This document shows positions 9,801 through 16,964 of a stretch of DNA of 64,000 nt, piece after piece. Numbering within the stretch: position 1 is the stretch's first letter; the number at the start of each line of letters is the position of its first letter. The stretch covers positions 110,866 to 174,865 of the forward strand of contig NZ_MVJN01000009.1 of NCBI RefSeq assembly GCF_003265995.1, given 5' to 3'. Source of the stretch: Legionella quinlivanii (GTDB lineage Bacteria > Pseudomonadota > Gammaproteobacteria > Legionellales > Legionellaceae). The notes under the pieces were generated by a model. That model did not search any database, was not told the DNA's origin, and saw only the letters and a program-made list of their open reading frames with translations. A program made the position numbers and the translations under genes.

Positions 9801-10910
9801 AAAAAAATGTGTGATATTGTGATCCCTGCACTTAAAGCACATTTGGCCCTGATCGAAGAGCAGCTCAAATCATTACCAGACAATGATCTTAATAGCAAAA
9901 AAGCCAAGGCAATCGCGAAGGAAAAAGCCTTTCTTACCAAGGCGTATAATGAGATTAAAGCCGAATTAGATATGTATCTCAAAATAGAGGATGTATTGAA
10001 GGGTAACCCCAATGCCTCTGACGAACGCATGCAAAAAGGATTGCTGGCAGCCGTTGAGGAAGCGAAAAAAGGGGAGCATACCATCCGGTTTACTGAGTTT
10101 AAGGTAAAGGTCGGCAAAGACGAAGATATCGCTGCTTTTGATGATTTGATTAAGAAGGAAGACGGACAAAGAAAACAGGCCACCTATAACCAGGCTTTAC
10201 AGCTTGATATCGGGGTGGCGGTCAAGGATTATGAAACAGAGAAAAAGGTTCCGGTAGGCAAAGTCCGGCCCTATATTCTGGAGCATCAGACCAAAGGCAC
10301 TGATGGTACGGTCACCATCACTACCAGTACTGTACTTGAAAGACGCCATTCGCAGGATATGGCCCCTAAAACCAGCAAGGGAGAGGAAGCCTATAATCCT
10401 TCAAAATCACTGACTTTAGTTCCTAATAAGAAACGTACAGAAGATCAGATGGCGAAGGATGCCATATTCATGGCTATGAAGGCGCTTACCGGTTTGGCGA
10501 AAGCCCCGGATAAGGATCATCCGTTTCTGCTAACCGGGGATAATGCGGATGAGGTCAGATTATTGTATGGTGCTTTATTAGCTGTCGGTGAACTTCATCC
10601 TCGATTTAAAATCAGTGAAGAATGCATTCGTATGGGCACTACCGCTTATGTTCCTCCAAGATCGAGTGTCTGGAGTGACCCCAATTATAAAATAATAAAA
10701 AACCACCCTGAATTTAAAGCTTTGACCCAGGGGTTTAGTAAGATGGTAAGCCAGCAGGAAAAGGCGCAGGCTGATTTGAAGCGTGTGGAAAAGCAGGTCA
10801 CTAATTCTGGTAATATGTATAAAACGGCTATTCAGGATGGACGTGCGCTTAAGGACTTAGAACAAGAGAATGCCAATCGGCCTCAAAGCCCTTCGGTTGG
10901 TTCTCCATAA
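6819..10910 (+). CDS. Large helical-repeat protein, Dot/Icm effector candidate
   Basis: A 1363-aa cytosolic-type protein with no signal peptide or TM segment, almost entirely alpha-helical and rich in Ala, Leu, Asn and Gln. Degenerate repeats can be seen, with cores such as RAANDSQQLDDLLQAINDGN, AAMNDVAALEALARAKTQKD, ITAANDTDQLKRAVAAVLGH and GTAKDRTELLRLITNDATL, spaced irregularly through the protein. A coiled-coil-like stretch follows around residues 990-1060. The C-terminus (LEQENANRPQSPSVGSP) is polar, as in Dot/Icm substrates. ATG start with TTGGAG 7 bases upstream. A PmrA-like box lies about 45 bp before the ATG. murI begins only 20 bp after the stop. I do not recognise a named effector; a structural repeat protein is the alternative. 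Confidence 0.75.
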   Translation: MPQNQTLQDAINKLQHNNNKEKHEKAQRALDAIFAADPNDAVAFKAAVKAHKDFWKENGLVDEVDDLDNNGAPNFVDLYKQVAKQRVISRLGIHESHLVKFIVDPVELRRQLVVDPYKNHFGDLTKSKLPWDASNEAVISNAAAAEISLAAQTYYLESKLRAANDSQQLDDLLQAINDGNDVAFKGLLQGWQIPQPALDKMTAEGVGAQIAHSLALKGLEVKARLLASQQAQHNNLLAMIQRNNDADFAANLGAPYDGVVVEEDAKALRGVMGGEYLKARLNAEQREDTLLQLAGMTILGDLQAALANEYGSQAGNKEALNQYIGEAVTESSINSFRQVAASKALGNKIAAMNDVAALEALARAKTQKDFSQVLETVSAFGLNTPAKKSVREAFTNPEEIKKLSTIAHVRSNLLPKTPQTDQDWEQARVHADRLATLIDPDYTSANYAAQFLPANPKPEELQSFKDYFNDPARLMEARKMALAGLIPAVLKDADPGLLNGITAANDTDQLKRAVAAVLGHDKANDLIENDIDSAYNLKIRAYAQLYQMPQFLATQNYNELTAIVEADGWEGLPDLMQEVLPSLSQNDTQNLEAELIQGLLRQYPANADLNRLVNLTKPGISEAEFKQALTALNINRQDWVNPARMQAVQKVAGERAMIIRAENVLGIPLDQRPELKKVMLNLSPAKQASLAANAELISLLASRTEAEKIRDLLNDKHLNVDALVQENTNLGLFHKIHNSAIANTLKRLNVKLDPSLVRNINTHIDSKTTAELSGQPQAFADSVKQLWEILGRANRHIEEAAFNQAFGYNDDRSALNRHDQKNGISQQHDHNQELRTFINAANPAGKKRVADFMLGLSKNQPFTAIQLQELCKHLGTAKDRTELLRLITNDATLNGVMPPEFSRQLTESIYSFLTQGIKSDKFKDMSLEELSTAIDAGHLEVQKNLDKLHNLQKESGHSHLKTFSELQEALWLDPAFEGLSKTNAVRIEEDLINTKKMCDIVIPALKAHLALIEEQLKSLPDNDLNSKKAKAIAKEKAFLTKAYNEIKAELDMYLKIEDVLKGNPNASDERMQKGLLAAVEEAKKGEHTIRFTEFKVKVGKDEDIAAFDDLIKKEDGQRKQATYNQALQLDIGVAVKDYETEKKVPVGKVRPYILEHQTKGTDGTVTITTSTVLERRHSQDMAPKTSKGEEAYNPSKSLTLVPNKKRTEDQMAKDAIFMAMKALTGLAKAPDKDHPFLLTGDNADEVRLLYGALLAVGELHPRFKISEECIRMGTTAYVPPRSSVWSDPNYKIIKNHPEFKALTQGFSKMVSQQEKAQADLKRVEKQVTNSGNMYKTAIQDGRALKDLEQENANRPQSPSVGSP

Positions 10911-10930
10911 CAAGAGCAATTAAGGACAAC

Positions 10931-11776
10931 ATGAATAATAATAATTTGCCAGTCGGTGTATTCGACTCAGGGATGGGCGGACTGACCGTTTTGCGAGCCT
11001 TGAAAAGCTTATTACCCAGAGAGTCTTTCATCTATCTGGGGGATACAGCCCGTTTGCCTTATGGAACGAAAAGCGCGGAAACTGTGCAGCAATATGCTGT
11101 GCAGATGGCAAGATTATTGATAGCCAGACGAATCAAGGCGCTAGTGATTGCCTGTAATACAGCAACCACTGCCGCCTTGCCGTATTTGCAGGCCATGTTT
11201 ACGGAAATACCAGTGATTGGAGTGGTTCGGCCAGGAGCGGGAGCGGTGGTTGCTGCCACGCGTAACCAGCAAATTACTGTGTTTGCTACCGAAACCACTA
11301 TTGCTTCCAATGCGTATCAACGCTTAATTACTGAACAGCTTCCCCAGGCGTCTATCAGTGCGCGTGCCTGCAGCGTTTTGGTAGCGCTTGCGGAAGAGGG
11401 GATGGTGAATAATGCGGTAGCACGCGAAGCGCTGCTCTATTATCTGTCTGAATTCAAAAACGAGGATACCTTACTGCTGGGCTGTACACACTTTCCTGTG
11501 TTTCGTCCCTTGCTTGCGACACTGCTGCCCGAATCAGTCGCGGTGGTTGATTCTGCCGAGGCAACTGCCTACGCGTTTCAAAAGCTATTGTATTCGCACC
11601 ATCTGCAAACAGACTCTGGTTCTCCAGGGAATATTGAATATCTGGTTACTGACTCTATTCGTCGTTTCCAGACGGTAGGAGAGATTTTTCTGGGTGAAGT
11701 TCTGAAAGATCACCATATTGAACTGGTAGACGCCTGTCTTCCAGTAGAGGCTGATAACTCAACTCGGGCTGCTTAG
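10931..11776 (+). CDS. murI: Glutamate racemase
   Basis: A 281-aa enzyme that converts L-glutamate to D-glutamate for peptidoglycan. All family motifs are present: VFDSGMGGLTVLRAL at the N-terminus, YLGDTARLPYG, and the two catalytic cysteines in VIACNTAT and LLGCTHFP. The length is normal. AAGGAC precedes the ATG. The gene starts 20 bp behind the effector candidate, so part of its transcription may come from that promoter, which is an unusual arrangement for a cell-wall gene. The 3' end overlaps or lies close to the end of a small RNA transcribed from the opposite strand (about 11790-11886). Confidence 0.97.
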   Translation: MNNNNLPVGVFDSGMGGLTVLRALKSLLPRESFIYLGDTARLPYGTKSAETVQQYAVQMARLLIARRIKALVIACNTATTAALPYLQAMFTEIPVIGVVRPGAGAVVAATRNQQITVFATETTIASNAYQRLITEQLPQASISARACSVLVALAEEGMVNNAVAREALLYYLSEFKNEDTLLLGCTHFPVFRPLLATLLPESVAVVDSAEATAYAFQKLLYSHHLQTDSGSPGNIEYLVTDSIRRFQTVGEIFLGEVLKDHHIELVDACLPVEADNSTRAA

Positions 11777-11789
11777 GGGGAAAGAGGTG

Positions 11790-11886
11790 TGGAAGTTGCA
11801 AATCCACATCCTTGTGGACCAGCGCGTCCTTGCGCTGTTTCCTTATTCCTGGAACTTCCTGTTCCTGAATTTGCAACTATCCTTAC
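11790..11886 (-). ncRNA. Probable Rsm-family (CsrA-sequestering) small RNA
   Basis: Read on the minus strand, this segment folds into an outer stem (GTTGCAAAT at 11869-11877 paired with ATTTGCAAC at 11795-11803) enclosing three hairpins. Their loops are AGGAA (stem GGAAC/GTTCC), AAGGAC (stem CAGCGC/GCGCTG) and AGGA (stem TCCACA/TGTGGA). Further AGGA motifs lie in the single-stranded 5' leader and in the linker AGGAATAAGGAAA. GGA in hairpin loops is the hallmark of RsmY/RsmZ/CsrB-type RNAs that titrate CsrA. A -10-like TACACT (11892-11897) with a poor -35 and a LetA-like box about 65 bp upstream fit activator-dependent transcription. No U-tract terminator is obvious, so the 3' end is uncertain. 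I cannot tell whether it is RsmY, RsmZ or an additional member. Confidence 0.8.
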
Positions 11887-11891
11887 CCTAA

Positions 11892-11897
11892 AGTGTA
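11892..11897 (-). promoter_or_regulatory. -10 element of the Rsm-like RNA
   Basis: TACACT on the minus strand, with the predicted start about 6-8 bases downstream (near 11885). The position where a -35 would fall (ATGATC) does not match TTGACA, as expected when a response regulator is needed. Confidence 0.45.
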
Positions 11898-11943
11898 GCT
11901 TTGACTTGGCAATTGATCATTAAGAAACTGTATGCGCGCCACT

Positions 11944-11957
11944 TGAGAAATATCTCA
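11944..11957. promoter_or_regulatory. LetA-like binding site
   Basis: TGAGAAATATCTCA, an imperfect palindrome that differs at one position from the LetA site described upstream of rsmY and rsmZ in L. pneumophila (TNAGAAATTTCTNA, recalled from the literature). It lies about 65 bp upstream of the predicted start of the minus-strand RNA and about 120 bp upstream of the plus-strand hydrolase gene. Confidence 0.75.
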
Positions 11958-12074
11958 ATTTACAAAAAGAGCGCCCTGCGACTCCACATTTTCTTAAAGA
12001 GATTCCAAAGCAACATAGCTAAATGGTATTCTTGATGGATGTATCCTGGATGTGATACCCAAAGAGTCCCTTCA

Positions 12075-13529
12075 ATGAGAGTTAAATTATTTACATGGTT
12101 AAAATCACTAACCAAGCTTGTCTTTTTATCCCTTTTAATATTACTAGGGCTAAGAATATTTGAGCTACAGCGGGGTCCTGCCTTGGAGCTATGGCATACT
12201 TATGTACCAAAGGAAAAGCATGCTAAAGAACTGGATAAGCTCAACTGGTTACAATACACCGACACAGAAAACTCTCTTTTTGATGCCGTGCGCGTCGAAG
12301 TTACTGAAAAATTAACTAGTAAACAGCATACCCCCGGTAATCGATATTTCTCCGGCAGCCCGGTTTATCCCGAAAAATTTTCTACTGACTGGAATCGCTC
12401 CTATATACTTGAACCCAAGGGTCCAGCTGTCGGCGCTGTAGTCTTATTACATGGGTTGACTGATTCGCCTTATAGTCTGCGTCACATAGCCAGACGATAT
12501 GTCGCTCATGGCTATGTTGCAATAGCGATTCGACTGCCAGCTCATGGCACAGTACCGGCTGCCTTAACTGATGTGAAATGGGAAGATTGGTTGGCGGCCA
12601 CCCGGTTAGCAATACGTGAAGCACGAAGACGCATAGGTCCATCGCAGCCTCTCCATCTTGTGGGTTTTTCAAATGGCGGTGCACTGGCATTAAAATATGC
12701 GCTTGATTCTCTTGAAAACAAAGAATTAACAAAACCTGACAGGATAGTTTTAATTTCACCAATGATTGGCATTACCCGCTTCGCGCGTTTTGCGGGATTT
12801 GCTGCACTGCCCGCGATTTTGCCCCCCTTTGCAAAAGCAGCCTGGCTCAATATACTTCCTGAATTCAATCCATTTAAATACAACTCTTTTCCGGTTAATG
12901 CGGCAAGTCAGTCTCATCGTTTAACTACAGTATTACAACAGCAAATCATACGCCTTGCCAAAGAAGATCGACTAATTGAACTGCCTCCTGTATTGACCTT
13001 CCAGTCTGTGATGGATTTTACAGTCAGTACGCGCGCGATAATCCGATCGTTTTATGCGAATCTTCCAGCAAATGGTAGTGAATTAGTATTATTTGATTTG
13101 AACAGGGCTTCAAAATTGGGTCTTTTATTACGTCGTTCAGCTGATACTGCAGTGGAAAGGCTACTAAATGCTCCTCCGCGAAACTACCGCAGCGTCATTA
13201 TCACTAACGCGAATAATGACAGTGTTGATGTGGTTGAGCGCGTTACTAATGCTGGAACTGTCAATGAACGTGTTCTTCCTCTAGGATTGACTTATCCGCG
13301 TGATGTCTATTCTTTGTCACATGTTGCACTTCCTTTTCCAATGAACGATAGTCTGTATGGTCTTTTTCCTGATTCAATGGACTATGGTGTTCAATTAGGA
13401 ACCATTGCTTCGCATGGTGAACGGCAAGTGCTTATCGTCAGTCTGGACTCAATTCTTCGACTTTCATCCAATCCATTTTTTCCCTACATGATTAAACGTA
13501 TAGAAGAGCAGCTCCCTAAGAGGAGCTAA
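12075..13529 (+). CDS. Membrane-anchored alpha/beta hydrolase (S33-type)
   Basis: An alpha/beta hydrolase with an N-terminal signal anchor (WLKSLTKLVFLSLLILLGLRIF). The oxyanion region VVLLHGLTDSPYSLRHIA and the nucleophile elbow GFSNGG are clear. A C-terminal acid/His pair is plausible in the LTYPRDVYSLSHVALPF region. Lysophospholipase or esterase activity at the inner membrane facing the periplasm is likely, but the substrate is unknown. The frame is open from an ATG at 12039; I prefer the ATG at 12075 because it places the basic residues immediately before the anchor (484 aa), though neither start has a strong Shine-Dalgarno. It shares its upstream region with the Rsm-like RNA and the LetA-like box, so it could also be under LetA control. 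Confidence 0.75.
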   Translation: MRVKLFTWLKSLTKLVFLSLLILLGLRIFELQRGPALELWHTYVPKEKHAKELDKLNWLQYTDTENSLFDAVRVEVTEKLTSKQHTPGNRYFSGSPVYPEKFSTDWNRSYILEPKGPAVGAVVLLHGLTDSPYSLRHIARRYVAHGYVAIAIRLPAHGTVPAALTDVKWEDWLAATRLAIREARRRIGPSQPLHLVGFSNGGALALKYALDSLENKELTKPDRIVLISPMIGITRFARFAGFAALPAILPPFAKAAWLNILPEFNPFKYNSFPVNAASQSHRLTTVLQQQIIRLAKEDRLIELPPVLTFQSVMDFTVSTRAIIRSFYANLPANGSELVLFDLNRASKLGLLLRRSADTAVERLLNAPPRNYRSVIITNANNDSVDVVERVTNAGTVNERVLPLGLTYPRDVYSLSHVALPFPMNDSLYGLFPDSMDYGVQLGTIASHGERQVLIVSLDSILRLSSNPFFPYMIKRIEEQLPKRS

Positions 13530-13558
13530 TCTTTTTCTTTATTAAGTTCATAACCTGT

Positions 13559-13640
13559 CGTCTTTGCGAACTTAGTGAAGCAAGATCGAAACTTGAACAA
13601 AGTAAGGAGCGGGATTGCTTCGCTAACGCTCGCAAAGACG
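13559..13640. repeat. Palindromic repeat family A, copy 1
   Basis: The ends CGTCTTTGCGAAC and GCTCGCAAAGACG are inverted, with GAAGCAA/GATTGCTTC inside. It is one of five 82-85-bp copies in the window. It lies between two hydrolase genes (convergent 3' ends) and is followed by GGGCTTTTTGTG, so it may serve as a terminator. Confidence 0.8.
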
Positions 13641-13706
13641 GGCTTTTTGTGTATCCATCTTATCTGATCCCGCTATAATGCCAACTAAGGAATGACAAAC
13701 TGTTGG

Positions 13707-14531
13707 TCAGCGCTCAGCAAAATAATCAAGCACCGCTTGATTCCACTGCTGCGGTTGTTCCAGACTGGCCAGATGGCCGGCATTCTCAATTATCACCAAT
13801 GCGCTATTTCTGGCGATCTCATGCAGATTCTCACTTTGCCGGGGTGGGATGACCGAATCGTATTCTCCACTAAGAATTAACACAGGGATTTCCGCACTTG
13901 CAAGAATGGAGGAAGTGTCTTCTCGCAGCGCCATTCCGCGTAATGCCGATGCCAGGGCAGTGGCTTTCTGGGATTCGAGAATTTCGAGAAGCTCTGCCTT
14001 TATTGGTTCTGACGCCTGCGAGGAAAGTGCTTTGCTGATAAAGGCCTGGATAAATGACGAAGTGCCATTGCTTAAGATTTCCTGGGCTGCAAGCTCGCGC
14101 TGTGTTTTTGTGTCTTCGTTATCTGCAATGGATTGCGTGCCAGATAAGAGCAGGGAATTAACGCGTTGGGGATATTTTTTTAAAAAAGCCAGTGCAACAT
14201 AACCACCCATTGACTCACCGCCAACAATCGCATTGGAAAGTTGCAAGTGATCAAGAATCATCCTGATTTCCTCGGCATATTCATCCATAGAGACTGGCTT
14301 ACCATTAACCTCACCAGACTGACCAAAGCCCCATAAATCCACGGTGATCACACGAAATCTGTGCTTTAGTCCTTCTCTCTGGGCTTTCCAGATGTCCTGG
14401 TCGGCAGGAAAAGGATGAATTAATACCAGCGCAGGGCCTTCGCCAACGTCAGTATATGAATAAAAATTACTCTGGGCTGCTGCATTCTGAAATAACAAGC
14501 AGAAAACCAAGCATTTTAAAAATCGGATCAT
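13707..14531 (-). CDS. Secreted alpha/beta hydrolase
   Basis: The start at 14531 has GGAAGA just upstream and gives a signal peptide (MIRFLKCLVFCLLFQNAAAQ); the frame itself is open from 14594. The mature enzyme has the alpha/beta fold motifs LVLIHPFPADQDIW, VDLWGFGQSG and the nucleophile GGESMGG, then the acid in LSGEYDSVIPP and the catalytic histidine in ENAGHLASLEQPQQW. This full catalytic triad and the length (274 aa) fit small-molecule esterases or epoxide-hydrolase-like proteins exported to the periplasm. The substrate is unknown. It is monocistronic, with its 3' end facing the family A repeat. Confidence 0.8.
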   Translation of the reverse strand: MIRFLKCLVFCLLFQNAAAQSNFYSYTDVGEGPALVLIHPFPADQDIWKAQREGLKHRFRVITVDLWGFGQSGEVNGKPVSMDEYAEEIRMILDHLQLSNAIVGGESMGGYVALAFLKKYPQRVNSLLLSGTQSIADNEDTKTQRELAAQEILSNGTSSFIQAFISKALSSQASEPIKAELLEILESQKATALASALRGMALREDTSSILASAEIPVLILSGEYDSVIPPRQSENLHEIARNSALVIIENAGHLASLEQPQQWNQAVLDYFAER

Positions 14532-14650
14532 CTGATTTCTTCCATGAAAAAGGGACATACAGCTTAAGGCAAATAAACGCATTTTCATAATCAATAATTT
14601 TTATCAAAATCATAGATAAAATTGATAATAAACCACAACTTAATCGATGA

Positions 14651-14680
14651 AGGGATAATTCCGGCTTGAGAATTATCCCT
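14651..14680. terminator. Hairpin after the MFS gene
   Basis: A perfect 10-bp stem, AGGGATAATT/AATTATCCCT, with a 10-base loop lies 9 bp beyond the stop codon of the MFS transporter. There is no U-run on the minus strand, so it may be only a 3'-end stabiliser. Confidence 0.5.
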
Positions 14681-14688
14681 GTCTGATT

Positions 14689-15867
14689 TTAGCTGCTCTT
14701 AATCAGCCGTTTTTCGATTAAAAACATGAACAGACCGATGGCTAAAAAATATAAGGGCATTGCCTGCAGTGTGCCATTATGAAAATATCCCATCCCCAGA
14801 GTAAAGACGGAAATTAAACAGTAGTAAAAGAAACCAAACACACTGGATGCGGTGCCAATACACCATTTAAAGTCAGTCAGAGCGAGCGCCAGGGCGTTGG
14901 TCGTGACCATGCAAACACCAAACATAATACTCATTTGCATTACCAGGCTCAGAATAATCATCAGCATTGCAGAAAGATGCAGATAAACAGCGATAAAGCT
15001 GTATATTATCGTCGCAATCAAAATAATCATTAAGCCGTATTGCATGATTTTGCCGGAAGAACGATAGGCATGCAGATATTTGGACAGGAGACCGCCTGAC
15101 ATGGTGCTTATGGCAATGGCAATGAAACTCATACCAAATTGACTGGGTGACAAACCTAGGATTTTGATGAAATAAAAAGGTCCTTCAGCAAAATAACTAA
15201 ATGAAATGCCATTACAACCTGCCACCAGAAGTGCGAATCCCATCACTTTTTTGTTACTCAGTAATTGGATAGCCACTTTGGCAATTGAAATCCGGGCGCG
15301 TTGCTCCGGCAGATGCGTTTCAGGCAGTTTTCTCGCTACCAGAATGATTAGCAGCAAGCTAAAAAACGTCAAAGCCGTAAAAATGCTTCGCCACCCAAGA
15401 TTTTCTGCGATAAGCCCACCCACGACAGGACCTACCGCAGGGAAAACTGCCAGTGCACTGCCGACGACAGAATAGACTTTACCTAAGGCACTGCCTTGAA
15501 AGGCATCCCGGCAAATTGCCTGTCCCAGAACACTGCCGATACTTCCGCCAAAGGCCTGAACAAAACGACTGAGCATTAACCCGCTGATGGTTGTCGAATA
15601 GTAACATCCCGTACAGCCTATGATAAATATCAGCAGTCCCAGTAGAATTCCCGGTTTTCGCCCAAATCGATCGGAGAATTTTCCCCATACCAGCGTGCCA
15701 ATGGCAAAGCCGAATAGATAAATGGTAAGCGTATATTCCATCATTGACGCAGAGGTATGCAGGCTTTGCGCGATGACAGGCAGGGAGGGCGTATAAACTG
15801 TTTCAGACAGTTGGGGTAAACCCGCGATAAGTACAATCAGCCACACAGGCGGCATAATAAAATTCAT
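14689..15867 (-). CDS. MFS drug-resistance transporter, Bcr/CflA type
   Basis: A 392-aa integral membrane protein with about 12 TM helices. Motif A of the major facilitator superfamily is present after TM2 (GKFSDRFGRKPGILLG), and the N-terminal ETVYTPSLPVIAQ is typical of the DHA1 Bcr/CflA multidrug exporters. It probably exports small toxic molecules by proton antiport; the real substrate is unknown. GAGG lies 5 bases before the ATG. Long AT-rich DNA precedes it, and a 10-bp stem hairpin follows it. No regulator gene is adjacent. Confidence 0.88.
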   Translation of the reverse strand: MNFIMPPVWLIVLIAGLPQLSETVYTPSLPVIAQSLHTSASMMEYTLTIYLFGFAIGTLVWGKFSDRFGRKPGILLGLLIFIIGCTGCYYSTTISGLMLSRFVQAFGGSIGSVLGQAICRDAFQGSALGKVYSVVGSALAVFPAVGPVVGGLIAENLGWRSIFTALTFFSLLLIILVARKLPETHLPEQRARISIAKVAIQLLSNKKVMGFALLVAGCNGISFSYFAEGPFYFIKILGLSPSQFGMSFIAIAISTMSGGLLSKYLHAYRSSGKIMQYGLMIILIATIIYSFIAVYLHLSAMLMIILSLVMQMSIMFGVCMVTTNALALALTDFKWCIGTASSVFGFFYYCLISVFTLGMGYFHNGTLQAMPLYFLAIGLFMFLIEKRLIKSS

Positions 15868-16054
15868 AAAAACCTCGAAGTTTTAGAAAATAAAAAACAA
15901 ACCCGCTTTTTTAAAAAAGCAGTTCATTGTGAAAATGAATTGGTTTTCTCTTAAACTACGACGATCTTTTTCATTTCATAACACCTGAAGCAAAAAGTAG
16001 AACGACTATTATACAGTAGAAAGGAGAAGGATGTCATTAGCTTATCAATATCAT

Positions 16055-16155
16055 GTAGGTCGGGCGCTTCGCCCGACATTTCCTTGGATAAGTGGTTGCC
16101 TCGAATTTGTTCATTTGGATGAAAAAAAGAACGTCGGGCGAAGCGCCCGACCTAC
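16055..16155. repeat. Inverted repeat B (GTCGGGCG element)
   Basis: Perfect 23-bp arms, 16055-16077 and 16133-16155, each containing an internal palindrome (GTCGGGCGCTTCGCCCGAC). It occupies much of the 310-bp gap between the MFS gene and the DUF6969-like gene; the rest (15868-16054) is AT-rich promoter-like DNA. A truncated copy lies at 63855-63874. The short frame reading VGRALRPT/NVGRSARPT inside it is not a gene. Confidence 0.85.
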
Positions 16156-16177
16156 GCGCTCCAATACATTCAAAAGA

Positions 16178-16915
16178 TTAAACTTCCGCAGGGGTTTCAC
16201 TTTGATTGATTGCATTTAACACCCATTGAACCTGGCTGGAGAGGTCAATGTCAATGTAGGAAAGCTCTTCATAGCGATGATCCTCATAGGGATTAGACTC
16301 GGGATCCTCTGCTTTGATACGAGCAATTTGCTTATCTCTTTCCTGGTGCAACCAGATAATCTGAGGTTCAAATAAATGAAGCATGCCTTCAACCCATTGA
16401 TCCAGAATCATCCAGTAGGGGTCATCTTCCAGTGTCATTTCATATTTTTTGATGAAACTGGAAACGTGTTTTGCATCATACCAAATCTCGGAGGACACCC
16501 ACCGGTTTACGGTAAAGAGGCGTATTGGCTGACCAAGGCAATTCATGGAAATAGCCACGATATGGGTCATCGGGTTATCCATATTTTTATCCCAATCGGA
16601 TAAGGGAGTAGGAGTAATTTTGGCTGGGATCCCTTTATAGCGCAGGAAACAATGAAAATGGCCATGCTCCATGCTTTCATAATCTTCACGATGGCAATGA
16701 TAAAAATACTGAGCTCCCGTTTGGCGATCAATACGATCTCCCTTGGGATAATGGCTCATCGACTCATGACGACGCTTCTTTTGTAAAGTGTAATGAATAA
16801 TGTTTTTTCCTTTGGCAGTGGTCATCTGTTGCTGGGCTTCCAGAATCTGAGATGCATAGGCCAAAAGGCGGGATTGTTTCGTTTTACTCAAATAAGGTAA
16901 TGAAAATTCAGACAT
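16178..16915 (-). CDS. His-rich DUF6969-like protein
   Basis: A 245-aa cytosolic protein starting at MSEFSLPYLSKTK. Its central part, YPKGDRID...GAQYFYHCHRED...EHGHFHCFLRYKG, has six histidines and a cysteine close together and resembles, as I recall it, the DUF6969 family; a metal-binding or enzymatic site is likely. The C-terminal part is helical and acidic. No clear Shine-Dalgarno precedes the ATG, which lies only about 14 bp after the terminator of the cysteine-peptide gene, so expression probably depends on read-through. The frame is open upstream through the terminator and into the peptide gene (to 17116), but that extension is low-complexity (AKVAKVAKVAM) and out of frame with the peptide. 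Function unknown. Confidence 0.7.
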   Translation of the reverse strand: MSEFSLPYLSKTKQSRLLAYASQILEAQQQMTTAKGKNIIHYTLQKKRRHESMSHYPKGDRIDRQTGAQYFYHCHREDYESMEHGHFHCFLRYKGIPAKITPTPLSDWDKNMDNPMTHIVAISMNCLGQPIRLFTVNRWVSSEIWYDAKHVSSFIKKYEMTLEDDPYWMILDQWVEGMLHLFEPQIIWLHQERDKQIARIKAEDPESNPYEDHRYEELSYIDIDLSSQVQWVLNAINQSETPAEV

Positions 16916-16928
16916 AAATACACGCTGG

Positions 16929-16956
16929 AAAAAAAAGGAAGCGTTTCCGCTTCCTT
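16929..16956 (-). terminator. Rho-independent terminator after the cysteine-peptide gene
   Basis: On the minus strand GGAAGCG-GAAA-CGCTTCC is followed by a run of eight T. The stable tetraloop hairpin lies 9-15 bp after the stop of the peptide gene and just before the DUF6969-like gene, so it probably limits read-through into the latter. Confidence 0.88.
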
Positions 16957-16964
16957 TAAAAATA

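Noticed and set aside
11795..11877. The same hairpins read as a plus-strand structure or terminator of murI
   Set aside because: The plus strand would expose TCCT loops, has no T-run, and the LetA-like box and -10 fit the minus strand; still, a terminator role for murI is not excluded.
16031..16219. 62-aa frame reading VGRALRPT...NVGRSARPT
   Set aside because: It lies across inverted repeat B and its sequence is that of the repeat arms; no Shine-Dalgarno-supported family.
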